DNA of 64,000 bases from Hungatella effluvii (GTDB lineage Bacteria > Bacillota > Clostridia > Lachnospirales > Lachnospiraceae), in the NCBI RefSeq assembly GCF_003201875.1, contig NZ_QJKD01000015.1:1-64000 (forward strand). The letters run 5' to 3'. The position numbers and the translations under genes were made by a program. Below are positions 8,400 through 17,229 of this stretch, piece after piece. The number at the start of each line of letters is the position of its first letter. The stretch's first letter is position 1. Below the pieces are notes generated by a model. The model searched no databases, was not told the origin of the DNA, and worked only from the letters and a program-made list of their open reading frames with translations.

Positions 8400-8802
8400 T
8401 CATTTTTCCTTCATCATGATGTATTCCGTTATTCCATCTCTGTAAAGGCCGGGAATCTCTCCCGCCTGCCGATAGCCATTTCTTTCATAAAAACGCTTTG
8501 CTTCCGGATTGAAATCTGCAATGCCAAAGAGTCCGTCAAGCCGGACTCGCGCGCCGGAGCGCGGTCGCTTCAGCGGCTATATTTCATTTCCTAAGCGCGG
8601 AGTGCGCATACCCGATAAAGCGGGGCACGCTGTCCCCCGGAGGGTTTTTGTTTCATAGGACGAACTTTCCTGTGAAATAAAAATAGTTTGTGAGCATCGG
8701 CACAAACTATATTTTCCAGGTAATCTATTAACTTTCTGCCAATCCCCTCAGTTACCGGACCGCGCCGGGAAAACTTCGTTTATCCTGTTTTCCAACGCCT
8801 CC
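8400..8802 (-). pseudogene. GNAT acetyltransferase, interrupted and frameshifted
   Basis: Two pieces of one GNAT domain are readable on the minus strand. The upstream piece (about 8684-8760) encodes the acetyl-CoA binding helix region GIGRKLIDYLENIVCADAH; the downstream piece (8400-8528) encodes DFNPEAKRFYERNGY and ends ITEYIMMKEK-stop. Removing 8529-8683 rejoins them in frame (HKL-FGIADF). The N-terminal part is also damaged: the frame upstream of GIGRKL meets a stop, and another frame carries EALENRINEVFPAR. Boundaries are approximate. No functional product is expected. Confidence 0.7.
8529..8683. repeat. Palindrome-rich insertion element, family E, inside the GNAT gene
   Basis: A 155-base segment interrupts the GNAT reading frame and is flanked by AAA on both sides (8526-8528 and 8681-8683), a possible short target duplication. 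It has a hairpin at each end: GAGTCCG/CGGACTC at 8529-8548, and TTTCATAGGA paired with TTCCTGTGAAA near 8651-8677. The interior is GC-rich with further small palindromes (GGGGCACGCTGTCCCC). No open frame. The form resembles REP/BIME-like elements moved in trans by a TnpA-type enzyme. Confidence 0.65.
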
Positions 8803-8813
8803 TGTATACAGCC

Positions 8814-8911
8814 CCATGGCTTCCGTGCAGTCCGGAGAGGGGTATGAACAGGAGCGAAGATGATTTCTTTTACCTGTCTATCCCCCGCTCTGGACTGCAC
8901 GGAAGCCATGG
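8814..8911. repeat. Palindromic element, family C
   Basis: Perfect 20-base arms CCATGGCTTCCGTGCAGTCC (8814-8833) and its complement (8892-8911), with further imperfect pairing inside (GGGGTATGAACAGG against CCTGTCTATCCCC). It begins 21 bases after the stop of the 80-residue gene and precedes the GNAT remnant. No T-run follows on the minus strand. Confidence 0.75.
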
Positions 8912-8932
8912 AGCGTTACCATTCTTACCTAT

Positions 8933-9175
8933 TCACAGAAATTCCTTCTGCTCCTCCACGTCCACTGGAAGCTTAAACTCACTGATTACTACATCATAAC
9001 ACGGTTCACATAAATCAAAATGGTGAATCTCCCCATCCTTTTCCGAAAAAAAATCCCACGCATGATTGATGCTTAAAACACCTTCCCTCACGATTCCATC
9101 CACTACAATCAATTTCTTGCCGCAGCAGTTGCATACAACTGCCTCCAGCTGGCCGCCGCTTGTGTACTTTCTCAT
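8933..9175 (-). CDS. Small putative zinc-binding protein (80 aa)
   Basis: I do not recognise a named family. It has two cysteine pairs, CNCCGK (about residues 15-20) and CEPCYD (about 56-61), spaced like a small zinc ribbon, between which lies a hydrophilic region with aromatic residues (SINHAWDFFSEKDG). Such proteins often act as regulators or protein adaptors, but no partner is indicated. It stands alone between the broken GNAT gene and rimI. Acidic C-terminus. Confidence 0.7.
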   Translation of the reverse strand: MRKYTSGGQLEAVVCNCCGKKLIVVDGIVREGVLSINHAWDFFSEKDGEIHHFDLCEPCYDVVISEFKLPVDVEEQKEFL

Positions 9176-9302
9176 CCTACTCTCACCTTTCTTTTTCGCA
9201 CTTTCCGGATTTCTCCAGTTCGCCGCTGTCTGATTTTGCAGATGCGAAAAGGAGCATCCTTACCGGATACCCCTACATTATAAACGGTGCCATGGTGAAA
9301 TT

Positions 9303-9755
9303 TTAGTGGTAAATGTTTGAAATCTCACGGTTCCACATGATCACAGCATCTTCCTTTGGGTCCCTGTAATAATCACTGCGGAGGCACTCCTCTTTAAAAC
9401 CATAGGATTTATATAGGCTTCTGGCCGGTGTGTTGCCTTCTCTCACCTCCAGAGTGATGGCTGTCACCCCATTTTTTCTGGAATTTTCGACCACGCCATC
9501 CATCAGTTTCTTCCCATACCCGAGACCCCTTAAAGGCGGACGCACGCCGATCCGGAGAAGTTCTGCCTCGCCTGCAATGGTGCGGAACACACAGTATCCG
9601 GAAGCCTCATCCTCCTCTTCCAGAATCAGCCATGTATCCAGTCCCGTGCGGTGGGAATCCAGAATCATCTCCGGCGTCCACGGATCGCTGAAACACTGCG
9701 TCTCCATCTCAGCGACACAGTCCATATCCGTCTCCGGAATCATTTCTCTAAGCAT
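9303..9755 (-). CDS. rimI: Ribosomal protein S18 alanine N-acetyltransferase
   Basis: GNAT-fold enzyme of 150 residues that acetylates the N-terminus of S18. Visible: ETQCFSDPWTPEMI near residue 18, acetyl-CoA loop VRPPLRGLGYGKKLMDG (about 72-88), and ARSLYKSYGFKEE with RSDYYRDPKEDAVIM at the end, characteristic of RimI. It is last in a tsaE-tsaB-rimI run, a common bacterial arrangement. GGAGAG lies before the ATG. Confidence 0.92.
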   Translation of the reverse strand: MLREMIPETDMDCVAEMETQCFSDPWTPEMILDSHRTGLDTWLILEEEDEASGYCVFRTIAGEAELLRIGVRPPLRGLGYGKKLMDGVVENSRKNGVTAITLEVREGNTPARSLYKSYGFKEECLRSDYYRDPKEDAVIMWNREISNIYH

Positions 9756-9791
9756 ACAACCGCTCTCCTTTGTCCACGCTCCAGTACTGTA

Positions 9792-10505
9792 TCACAGGAA
9801 ATTATGGGGCGCAGTGCCAGCTTCCCGTTCCCGCTCAGCCTGGGGCTTTCTCAAGTAATCCGGCGCGTGTTCTTCAGCCGTCTCGATTCGCCCTTCTTCG
9901 TAATAGATACAGCCCAGAGCCGCCACAGCCGCGGCCCTCTGCCTGTTGACATGCGCCGGAGCAAATGAAAACGGGACGGTCATGCGTTCCGCGATCCGCT
10001 CTCTGTAAACGGGAACTCCGTCTCCCAGGAACACCACCCGGGTTTCCATGTTGTTTAATTCATCCACCAGTTCATCGATGTCCATGGCGCACTGCTCCCT
10101 GACAGCCGTAAATCCCTCCCGGTTGTCATAGATACCGGTGTAGACCTGGTTTCTTCTGGCGTCCATGATCGGGCAGACCAGGCCGCCGTAGCCGTACATG
10201 CCGTACGCCATACCATCTACCGTCGGGATATGGATAAGCGGCTTCTTAAGCGCCAGCCCAAGCCCCTTCCCTGTGGCGGAACCGATACGGAGACCGGTAA
10301 ACGATCCCGGTCCGCCGGACACGGCAATCGCATCTACGGTTTCTAAATCGAGCTCCACCATGCGGACAATCTCATCCAGCATGGGTAAAAGTGTCTGGGA
10401 ATGGGTTTTCTTAAAATTCACCGTATATTCCGCTGTCACCACACCGTCCGTCACTACGGCCACCGATGCCACCAGCGACGAGCTCTCTATCCCTAATATC
10501 CTCAT
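9792..10505 (-). CDS. tsaB: tRNA threonylcarbamoyladenosine biosynthesis protein TsaB
   Basis: Non-catalytic partner of TsaD with the same ASKHA fold; about 237 residues. Visible: MRILGIESSSLVASVAV, the conserved AVSGGPGSFTGLRIG (about residues 61-75) and VCPIMDARRNQVYTGIY. It overlaps tsaE by four bases (ATGA), so translation is probably coupled. Together with tsaE and the distant tsaD it completes the t6A tRNA-modification set. Confidence 0.95.
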   Translation of the reverse strand: MRILGIESSSLVASVAVVTDGVVTAEYTVNFKKTHSQTLLPMLDEIVRMVELDLETVDAIAVSGGPGSFTGLRIGSATGKGLGLALKKPLIHIPTVDGMAYGMYGYGGLVCPIMDARRNQVYTGIYDNREGFTAVREQCAMDIDELVDELNNMETRVVFLGDGVPVYRERIAERMTVPFSFAPAHVNRQRAAAVAALGCIYYEEGRIETAEEHAPDYLRKPQAEREREAGTAPHNFL

Positions 10506-10930
10506 TCCAGTCCCTCCACAGTAATCCTTCTGTAATCAAATCCTTTTTCCAAATCCTTTTCGATCTTCACCGTGATCACATCCTCCGGCAGAATTTCCTC
10601 AATCAGGCCGCCCCATTCCACCAGGCTGACGCCGTCTCCGTAGAAACAGTCCTCATAGCCGATCTCGTCCATCTCGCTGACATCACCGATCCGGTAAACA
10701 TCAAAATGGTAAAACGGCATCCTGCCGTCGTCATACTGCTTGACGATGGTAAAGGTCGGGCTGTCCACCGGTCCTTCCACACCGAGACCGTCGGCAAATC
10801 CCTGCGTAAATACAGTCTTTCCAACTCCCAAATCACCGTTTAAACAGTATACGGAAGACGGCTTTGCCGCCTCCCCCAGCCGTCTGCCAAGGGCATACGT
10901 CTCTTCCGGTGTCCATGTCTCTGTTACCAT
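10502..10930 (-). CDS. tsaE: tRNA threonylcarbamoyladenosine biosynthesis protein TsaE (ATPase)
   Basis: 142-residue P-loop ATPase that drives turnover of the TsaB-TsaD complex. Walker A is NGDLGVGKTVFTQGFADGL (about residues 32-50); the SPTFTIVKQY switch and HFDVYRIGD motif follow, then LVEWGG with the conserved EW. First of the tsaE-tsaB-rimI operon, overlapping tsaB at ATGA. Confidence 0.95.
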   Translation of the reverse strand: MVTETWTPEETYALGRRLGEAAKPSSVYCLNGDLGVGKTVFTQGFADGLGVEGPVDSPTFTIVKQYDDGRMPFYHFDVYRIGDVSEMDEIGYEDCFYGDGVSLVEWGGLIEEILPEDVITVKIEKDLEKGFDYRRITVEGLE

Positions 10931-10971
10931 TTATTCTTTCCTCCATACCGTTTTACCGGCCCTGCTGCCTC

Positions 10972-11529
10972 TTATATCTTCTTTCTCCGCTCCGCCGGCA
11001 GGCTCTCCCGGAACAGTTCCGACAGCGCCTCTCTCTTCTCCCCTGTAATGGAATCCGGGAGCAGATACGCGTGTACCTTGTCCATGTATACAATCATCAT
11101 TCCCCGGATCCGCTCCACCCGTCCGATGTTCTCCCAGATGAGCTCCAGACGCTCCGTTCCCTGAGTCACGACGACGCCTTCCCTGCTGAAGGAAAGGTTC
11201 ATCGGATTCTGGATAACCGGACTCTTAGACTGCCTGGCCGCCTTCAGATACAGGAGAAATGGCTGCCACACAGTGAACATCAGCGCGCAGATAACAAGCA
11301 GCGCCCGGTACATCGCCGTGTTGGACCCCCAGGTGGTAACCAGCAGAAAGATGGCCGCCAGGCTGAAAATCACATTGAATATGCCCAGCATTCCTTTGTT
11401 GGAGTGGTACAGGGAAAATTTCCATAAGTCCTTAGCGCTCAGCTTCACCGTAAATGCCACCGGGTCTGTCTGTACCATTGGCTTCTGTTCCATCGGCTCC
11501 CGCTCCATTGGTTCCTGTTCCATACGCAC
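10972..11529 (-). CDS. YcxB-like membrane protein with N-terminal short repeats
   Basis: 185 residues. The first 20 are a near-tandem repeat (MEQEP / MEREP / MEQKP) built from 18-base DNA units, each carrying an ATG, so several starts are possible; the first is given. Two membrane segments follow (about residues 47-65 and 70-92), then a soluble C-terminal domain with WENIGRVERIRGMMIVYM, the pattern of YcxB-like proteins. Function is unknown. It starts three bases after tex ends, so it is probably in the tex transcript. Confidence 0.7.
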   Translation of the reverse strand: MRMEQEPMEREPMEQKPMVQTDPVAFTVKLSAKDLWKFSLYHSNKGMLGIFNVIFSLAAIFLLVTTWGSNTAMYRALLVICALMFTVWQPFLLYLKAARQSKSPVIQNPMNLSFSREGVVVTQGTERLELIWENIGRVERIRGMMIVYMDKVHAYLLPDSITGEKREALSELFRESLPAERRKKI

Positions 11530-11532
11530 CTC

Positions 11533-13674
11533 CTATAATTTCATCGTCAGCGCGATACGTTTTTTTGCCACGTCCACACTGATCACCTTGACTTCCACGA
11601 TATCTCCGACACTGACCGCTTCCAGTGGATGCTTGATAAATTTTTCCGACATCTGCGAAATGTGGACCAGTCCATCCTGATGAACTCCGATATCCACAAA
11701 TGCGCCGAAATCGATGACATTTCTCACCGTGCCCTTTAACACCATGCCCGGCTGTAAATCCTTCATATCCAGCACATCCGTGCGCAGGATCGGCTTCGGC
11801 ATCTCATCTCGCGGGTCACGGGCCGGTTTTTCCAGTTCTTTTACGATATCCTGAAGGGTAATCTCTCCGATTCCCAGTTCCTCAGCCAGCTTTTTATAGC
11901 CTGTAACCTTCTTGCCGATTCCCTTGATCCCGCCGTGAGCCAGCTCGGCCACGTCGTAGCCCAGCCTGTCCAGCAGCTTTCCGGCCGCCTCGTAGCTCTC
12001 CGGATGCACGCTGGTGCCGTCGAGAGGATTCCTGCCTCCCTGGATTCTCATGAAGCCCGCGCACTGCTCGTACGCCTTCGGTCCCAGTTTCGCCACCTTT
12101 AACAGCTGGTTTCTGGACGTAAAGGCCCCGTTTTCTTCCCGGTACGTCACGATATTCTTAGCAATCGTCTTCGTGATTCCGGAGATGTATTCAAGCAGCG
12201 AGGCCGAGGCGGTGTTTAAATCCACACCAACCCGGTTTACGGCGGTCTCAACGACTCCCGTCAGTGCTTCGCTCAAATGCTTTTGATTCATATCATGCTG
12301 GTACTGTCCCACCCCGATTGACTTGGGATCGATCTTCACCAGCTCCGACAGCGGATCCTGAAGCCGTCTCGCGATGGAGACCGCACTCCTCTGTCCCACG
12401 TCAAACTGCGGAAACTCCTCTGTGGCCAGCTTGCTGGCTGAGTATACGGAAGCGCCCGCCTCATTGACGATAATATACTGAACCGGCTGCTGCAGTTCTT
12501 TTAACAGATCCACAATAATCTGTTCCGACTCCCTGGAAGCCGTTCCATTTCCCACGGAAATCAGGGAAACGTTGTATTTTTTAATCATCTTCTTTAAGAT
12601 GACCTTTGCTTCCTCAACCTTGTTCTGGGGCGCAGTCGGATAGATGACCACGGTATCCAGCACCTTTCCTGTCTCGTCCACCACGGCCAGCTTGCATCCG
12701 GTACGGAACGCCGGGTCCCATCCCATGACGACGCGGCCCACGATTGGAGGCTGCATCAGAAGCTGCTCCAGGTTCTTTCCGAACACCCTGATAGCGCCGT
12801 CCTCCGCCTTCTCCGTCAAGTCGTTTCTGATCTCCCGCTCGATCGCAGGCGCGATCAGACGGTCATAGCTGTCTGCCACCACTTCTCGTAAAATGGGCGT
12901 GGTATTGGGGTTGTCCTTTGCGATCACTTTCTTTTCCAGAAAGCGGATGATCTGTTCCACAGGAGCCAGCACCTTTACAGTCAGAAACTTCTCTTTTTCC
13001 CCACGGTTCAGGGCCAGAATCCGGTGGCCCGCCGTCTTCTTGATGGTCTCCTCGTACTGATAGTACATCTCATAGACCGACTCCGCCTTCTCGTCCTTTG
13101 CCACCGACTGGAGGCTGCCCTGGCTCATCGTCGTCTTTCGGATATATGTCCGGTATTCCGCATTGTCGGAGATCCGCTCCGCCAGAATATCCTTGGCTCC
13201 TTCCACGGCTTCCTCCGCCGTGGCGACGCCTTTCTCCTCGGAGATATAATCCCTGGCTGCATCGATAACAGAGCCTTTTATCTGCTGAAGCAGGATTAAA
13301 TCTGCCAGCGGTTCCAGCCCTTTTTCCTTGGCTATGGTCGCCCTCGTCCTGCGCTTCGGGCGGTACGGACGGTATAAATCCTCCACAGCCACCAGTGTGG
13401 CTGCCGCCAGAATCTGCTGTTCCAGTTCCGGAGTCAGCTTTTCCTGCTCGCGGATCGAAGAAATCACCTGCTCCTTCTTCTCTTCCAGATTGCGCAGATA
13501 GCGCAGTCTCTCATCCAGATTCCTCAAAACCTCGTCATTCAATGATCCGGTCGCTTCTTTTCTGTATCTGGCAATAAACGGGATCGTGTTGCCCTCGTCG
13601 ATCAGTTTGACAGCCGCTTCCACCTGGCCGCGGCCGATTCCCAGTTCTTCCTGTAGTGCCCTGATAATATCCAT
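11533..13674 (-). CDS. tex: Tex-family RNA-binding transcription accessory protein
   Basis: About 713 residues: N-terminal helix-turn-helix-like region, a YqgF-like RNase H fold in the middle (MGWDPAFRTGCKLAVVDETG; SVGNGTASRESE), two helix-hairpin-helix motifs (VDLNTASASLLEYISG; QLLKVAKLGPKAYEQCAGF) and a C-terminal S1 domain (GMVLKGTVRNVIDFGAFVDIG). This is the standard Tex order. The start MDIIRALQEELGIG was chosen because AAGGGG precedes it; an in-frame extension of 11 codons lacks one. Acts on RNA/ribosomes in the cytoplasm; precise role in Clostridia unknown. Confidence 0.94.
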   Translation of the reverse strand: MDIIRALQEELGIGRGQVEAAVKLIDEGNTIPFIARYRKEATGSLNDEVLRNLDERLRYLRNLEEKKEQVISSIREQEKLTPELEQQILAAATLVAVEDLYRPYRPKRRTRATIAKEKGLEPLADLILLQQIKGSVIDAARDYISEEKGVATAEEAVEGAKDILAERISDNAEYRTYIRKTTMSQGSLQSVAKDEKAESVYEMYYQYEETIKKTAGHRILALNRGEKEKFLTVKVLAPVEQIIRFLEKKVIAKDNPNTTPILREVVADSYDRLIAPAIEREIRNDLTEKAEDGAIRVFGKNLEQLLMQPPIVGRVVMGWDPAFRTGCKLAVVDETGKVLDTVVIYPTAPQNKVEEAKVILKKMIKKYNVSLISVGNGTASRESEQIIVDLLKELQQPVQYIIVNEAGASVYSASKLATEEFPQFDVGQRSAVSIARRLQDPLSELVKIDPKSIGVGQYQHDMNQKHLSEALTGVVETAVNRVGVDLNTASASLLEYISGITKTIAKNIVTYREENGAFTSRNQLLKVAKLGPKAYEQCAGFMRIQGGRNPLDGTSVHPESYEAAGKLLDRLGYDVAELAHGGIKGIGKKVTGYKKLAEELGIGEITLQDIVKELEKPARDPRDEMPKPILRTDVLDMKDLQPGMVLKGTVRNVIDFGAFVDIGVHQDGLVHISQMSEKFIKHPLEAVSVGDIVEVKVISVDVAKKRIALTMKL

Positions 13675-13954
13675 GTTTTTCCCCTTATGTCTTAATACTT
13701 GACTCAATTTAATTATTATAATTCATACAGGAAGGTTATGCAAGACGGGATTTGACAGGATCTGGGATATCCTGATTATTAATCTCTTCCTCCTGTAAAA
13801 ACCGGTTTTATTTTTATGAAAAATCTGATATACTGATTTTATTCTATTTCTTTTCTGCTCAGGCAGAATCATACAGCTGTTTCTACAGTTGTCTTTCTGG
13901 AGGTTCTTCCGGATAATCCTGTTTAACCAATTAAATACTAAGGAGGCTCAACTT

Positions 13955-14917
13955 ATGACTGTTAGAATAAGTCACCGTTATGGCGAGATGAGTATGAATG
14001 AGAATGCAATCCGTAAACTGGCGGACAGCAACGAACGGCTGAACATCCGTTTGATCAATGATTTTGCATTTAAGACTACGTTTCATAATAAGGCTGCATT
14101 GACTGGTCTGCTCAGTGCACTGCTGGATATCGATCCTGCCGATATCCGCGAATTAGAGATCAGGGACTCATTTCTTCCGGGCGAATACGCTGAAGATAAA
14201 GAAGGCATACTGGATGTCAAACTTCTATTGAACAGGGACCGAAAAATTAATATCGAAATTCAGGTTCTGCCATTTGCCAATTGGGAAGAAAGAAGCCTGT
14301 TTTACCTGTCGAAGTATTTTGTTGAGGGTTTGGAAAAGGGAACTCCATACAAAATGCTGGATGCCACCATTCATATCAGCATTCTGGCCTTTCCACTGTT
14401 TGAGGATGGAACCTGGTACTCGGTTATCGAATTCCGGGACAGAAAAACGCACCGGTTATATAGTGACAAAATGAGCCTGCGCGTGTTACAATTAAGCCAG
14501 TTATCGAAGGCAACACCGGAAGAACGGAAGTCGGAAATCTATGCATGGGCACAGATGATTTCTGCTGATGATTGGGAGGTGCTTAAGAAAATGGCAGAAA
14601 GAAATGAGTATATGAAAGCAGCTGTAGATGAATTAGAAAAAATTAATGCCGAAAAGGAAAAACGTTACCACTACCTTATGCGCGAGAAACGGGAACACGA
14701 TGAAGCGACCATACGTGATTATGAAAGAGGCCGGGGGCTTGCTCAGGGTAAAGCGGAATCTGTTCTGGAACTTCTGGAGGAATTTGGGGAAGTGCCGGAA
14801 CAGCTGCGTGCTTCTGTTTTAGGACAGCATGACATGAATACCCTGAAGGCATGGCTTAAATATGCCGCCAAAGCGCAATCTCTGGAAGATTTTATAAACT
14901 GTATACAGCATAGATAA
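13955..14917 (+). CDS. Rpn/PD-(D/E)XK nuclease family transposase-like protein
   Basis: 320 residues of the PDDEXK_2 / Rpn recombination-promoting nuclease type. Nuclease core: LNIRLINDFAFKTTF, ILDVKLLLNRDRKINIEIQVL (D...ExQ catalytic pattern; about residues 90-110) and the following NWEERSLFYLSKYF. The C-terminal half is charged, coiled-coil-like (INAEKEKRYHYLMREKREHDE) and ends in a helical region. The start follows AAGGAGGCTCAACTT. It stands alone between tex and a small membrane protein and has its own terminator. The family is mobile and multi-copy in many Firmicutes; the DNA target is unknown. Confidence 0.85.
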   Translation: MTVRISHRYGEMSMNENAIRKLADSNERLNIRLINDFAFKTTFHNKAALTGLLSALLDIDPADIRELEIRDSFLPGEYAEDKEGILDVKLLLNRDRKINIEIQVLPFANWEERSLFYLSKYFVEGLEKGTPYKMLDATIHISILAFPLFEDGTWYSVIEFRDRKTHRLYSDKMSLRVLQLSQLSKATPEERKSEIYAWAQMISADDWEVLKKMAERNEYMKAAVDELEKINAEKEKRYHYLMREKREHDEATIRDYERGRGLAQGKAESVLELLEEFGEVPEQLRASVLGQHDMNTLKAWLKYAAKAQSLEDFINCIQHR

Positions 14918-14935
14918 ATACCACATGCCGGAATT

Positions 14936-14975
14936 GGGCTGTGACACAGATTTTATTTCGTGTCACAGCCCTGTT
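14936..14975 (+). terminator. Terminator after the PD-(D/E)XK gene
   Basis: Strong hairpin GGGCTGTGACA...TGTCACAGCCC followed by TGTTTC, 19 bases after the stop codon. Confidence 0.75.
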
Positions 14976-15131
14976 TCATCTGCCGGATATCATTTCCGAC
15001 AGTCAAATATTACCATTAGTCCCCCATGTATGCTGCCTCAATCTGGGGCCGCTCTGCCTTCCCTCCTACTGGACATGCGGCCATTTTCGTGCTACAATCA
15101 TACAATAGCATTCAGAAGAGGTACTTATACA

Positions 15132-15518
15132 ATGGAAGATAATAACAATAAAAACAACGGCCTGCTTCCGAATATGCCGTCACCAGGAACCCTCTGGGCC
15201 TCCTGGTCGGTATTTCTGGGCGGTCTGGGCCTTATAGGCAACTGCATGTGCGGTCCCATCTGGGGCCTTCCGGCAGGACTGACTCTCGGCCTTCTGGGAA
15301 TTGCCTGTGCCGTAGCGTCCAAAAAAGGAAAGCCGTTTACACAGCAGGCGCAGCTTGGGCTGATCCTGTCGATTCTGGCGGCGGTCTGCGGTCTGCTCAT
15401 GACATTCTTTATCATTATCGTTTACGATGTTATGGGGACTGACACCATGGCCGGCAAATATTTCCGTGATTTGATGGAAGCGCTGCAGAATCCGGCTGCG
15501 CTGTTTCCAACTCAATAA
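15132..15518 (+). CDS. Small membrane protein (DUF4190-like)
   Basis: 128 residues: polar N-terminus (MEDNNNKNNGLLPNMPSPG), then membrane segments around residues 22-55 (glycine-rich WASWSVFLGGLGLIGN and LPAGLTLGLLGIACAVAS) and 75-100 (GLILSILAAVCGLLMTFFII), and a short soluble tail. The arrangement of two Gly-rich hairpin segments around a KKGKP loop is like DUF4190 proteins. The start is the ATG ahead of this block; the frame upstream is not gene-like. TACAAT at 15094-15099 could be its -10. Function unknown. Confidence 0.65.
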   Translation: MEDNNNKNNGLLPNMPSPGTLWASWSVFLGGLGLIGNCMCGPIWGLPAGLTLGLLGIACAVASKKGKPFTQQAQLGLILSILAAVCGLLMTFFIIIVYDVMGTDTMAGKYFRDLMEALQNPAALFPTQ

Positions 15519-15540
15519 TCTCAGCGGATTTGCAGAAGAA

Positions 15541-15590
15541 AGAGCCCCTGGAAATTGGAAAGATAATATCCAATTCCCAGGAGCTCTTTT
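15541..15590. terminator. Bidirectional terminator
   Basis: AGAGCCCCTGGAAATTGGA at 15541-15559 pairs with 15569-15587; T's follow on the plus strand and CTTTCTTC on the minus strand. It lies between convergent genes and can serve both. Confidence 0.8.
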
Positions 15591-15608
15591 CATATGCTCC
15601 AGTACATC

Positions 15609-15971
15609 TTACTTCAGCAGCGGCAGCAAATCCACTCCGCGGAACACCAGCATGTAATTCTTGTAAAACCAGTTTCCCACCACAATACCCGCGCCGATCA
15701 GGATAAAGAGATTATACCGCCTGATATGCAGCCCCGGACGGTGAAAGACACGGGACGCGCCCCAGGATACCAGCTCCAGCAGAACGACGGCAGCCCCGTA
15801 GAGCACGAGAGGATGGTACTGAAAGCTCATGCGCAGATCGCCGTAGAGAAGTTCCCTCACGGCTCTCGTCCCCCCGCATCCCGGGCAGTACAGCCCGGTC
15901 AGCGAATGGAACGCGCAGGGCATTCCGATGCCCAGCAGTTTTTTTATAAAGCCAAAGACCTCATTAATCAT
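15609..15971 (-). CDS. DUF2752 family membrane protein
   Basis: 120 residues with the DUF2752 signature CPGCGGTRAV (about residues 29-38) between two hydrophobic helices, and two further membrane segments (LVLYGAAVVLLELVSW; YNLFILIGAGIVVGNWFY). The family is common but its role is not known. It begins 16 bases after lysC ends and is likely read through from it. Confidence 0.88.
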   Translation of the reverse strand: MINEVFGFIKKLLGIGMPCAFHSLTGLYCPGCGGTRAVRELLYGDLRMSFQYHPLVLYGAAVVLLELVSWGASRVFHRPGLHIRRYNLFILIGAGIVVGNWFYKNYMLVFRGVDLLPLLK

Positions 15972-15987
15972 TCTGACTCTGCCCTGA

Positions 15988-17196
15988 TCAGTCTGCTAAA
16001 TCAAACGCGTCATGGACGGTTCTCATGGCACGGTTCACGTCTTCTTCCGCGATGAGCACGGTAATTCTGATCTCTGACGTTGCAATCATCTTGATATTGA
16101 CATTGGCACTGTAGAGAGACTCAAACATCTTGGCGGCCACGCCCGGATTACTGGTCATCCCCGCGCCGATGATGGAGATCTTCGCCACGCCTTCCTCACA
16201 GGCAATGGTCTGAGCCGTAAGGACTTCCCGGTTTTCATTCAGCAGCGTCATGGCCTCCTGCAGATCCGTTCTCGCCACGGTAAAGGAGATATCCTTTCTC
16301 TCTTCCCGGCCAATAGACTGGATGATGATATCCACGTTGATGTGGTGTCTCGCCAGCAGGTTGAATATTTTAAAAGCGATACCCGGTTCATTCTTCACTC
16401 CGATCACGGAGATACGGGCCACATTCTTATCCGCGGCCACACCGCTAACCAGCATTCTTTCCACTTTTGTTTCCTCCTTGATGATAGTACCTTCCGCCCT
16501 CGTAAGGCTCGATAAGACCACTAACTGAACTCCGTACCGCTTCGCCATCTCGACGGAACGGTTATGTAATACCTTGGCTCCCAGAGAGGCAAATTCCAGC
16601 ATCTCGTCGTAGGATACCTCGGCAAGCTTTCTCGCATTGGGTACGATTCTCGGATCCGCTGTGTATACACCATCCACATCGGTGTAAATCTCGCAGGCGT
16701 CTGCATGGAGAGCCGCCGCAAGCGCCACCGCGGTAGTATCGGAACCGCCGCGTCCCAGAGTCGTTATGTCATCGTACTTGTTAATTCCCTGAAAACCGGT
16801 GATGATTACGATCTTTCTGGCATCCAGTTCATGGCGGATGCGCTCGGTATCGATCCGTTTTAACTTGGCCATGCCGTAGGCCGATGTGGTGTGCATGGCA
16901 ACCTGTGCTGCGTTTAAGGACACGGCAGGCACCCCCAGCGCGCTCATGGCCATGGACATCAGTGCGACGCTGGTCTGTTCTCCGGTGGCCAGAAGCATAT
17001 CCATCTCCCTCTTGGGGGGATTGGGATTGATCTCACGAGCCTTTGCAATTAAGCCATCCGTCGTCTTTCCCATGGCCGATAAGACGACCACGACCTCATT
17101 TCCTTTTTCATACTCCTCAATGCAGCGTCTTGCCACATTGTATATTCTGTCTTTATCCGCGACGGAACTTCCGCCAAATTTCTTTACGATTAACAT
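15988..17196 (-). CDS. lysC: Aspartate kinase
   Basis: First enzyme of the aspartate pathway (ATP + aspartate to aspartyl phosphate), cytoplasmic. 402 residues: kinase domain with KKFGGSSVADKDRI at the N-terminus, FQGINKYDDITTLGRGGSDTTAVALA and TDVDGVYTADPRI, then two ACT domains (from about residue 265; GIAFKIFNLLARHHINVD and GVAAKMFESLYSANVNI) for feedback by lysine and/or threonine. The start MLIVKKFGG was chosen over a 79-codon upstream extension because AGAAAGGA precedes it and the extension is the repeat-rich gap to hom. With hom and the ACT regulator it forms a threonine/methionine branch operon. No lysine riboswitch or T-box was seen before it. Confidence 0.96.
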   Translation of the reverse strand: MLIVKKFGGSSVADKDRIYNVARRCIEEYEKGNEVVVVLSAMGKTTDGLIAKAREINPNPPKREMDMLLATGEQTSVALMSMAMSALGVPAVSLNAAQVAMHTTSAYGMAKLKRIDTERIRHELDARKIVIITGFQGINKYDDITTLGRGGSDTTAVALAAALHADACEIYTDVDGVYTADPRIVPNARKLAEVSYDEMLEFASLGAKVLHNRSVEMAKRYGVQLVVLSSLTRAEGTIIKEETKVERMLVSGVAADKNVARISVIGVKNEPGIAFKIFNLLARHHINVDIIIQSIGREERKDISFTVARTDLQEAMTLLNENREVLTAQTIACEEGVAKISIIGAGMTSNPGVAAKMFESLYSANVNIKMIATSEIRITVLIAEEDVNRAMRTVHDAFDLAD

Positions 17197-17229
17197 GGAT
17201 GCGGTCCTTTCTGAAAACTTACGATTCAC

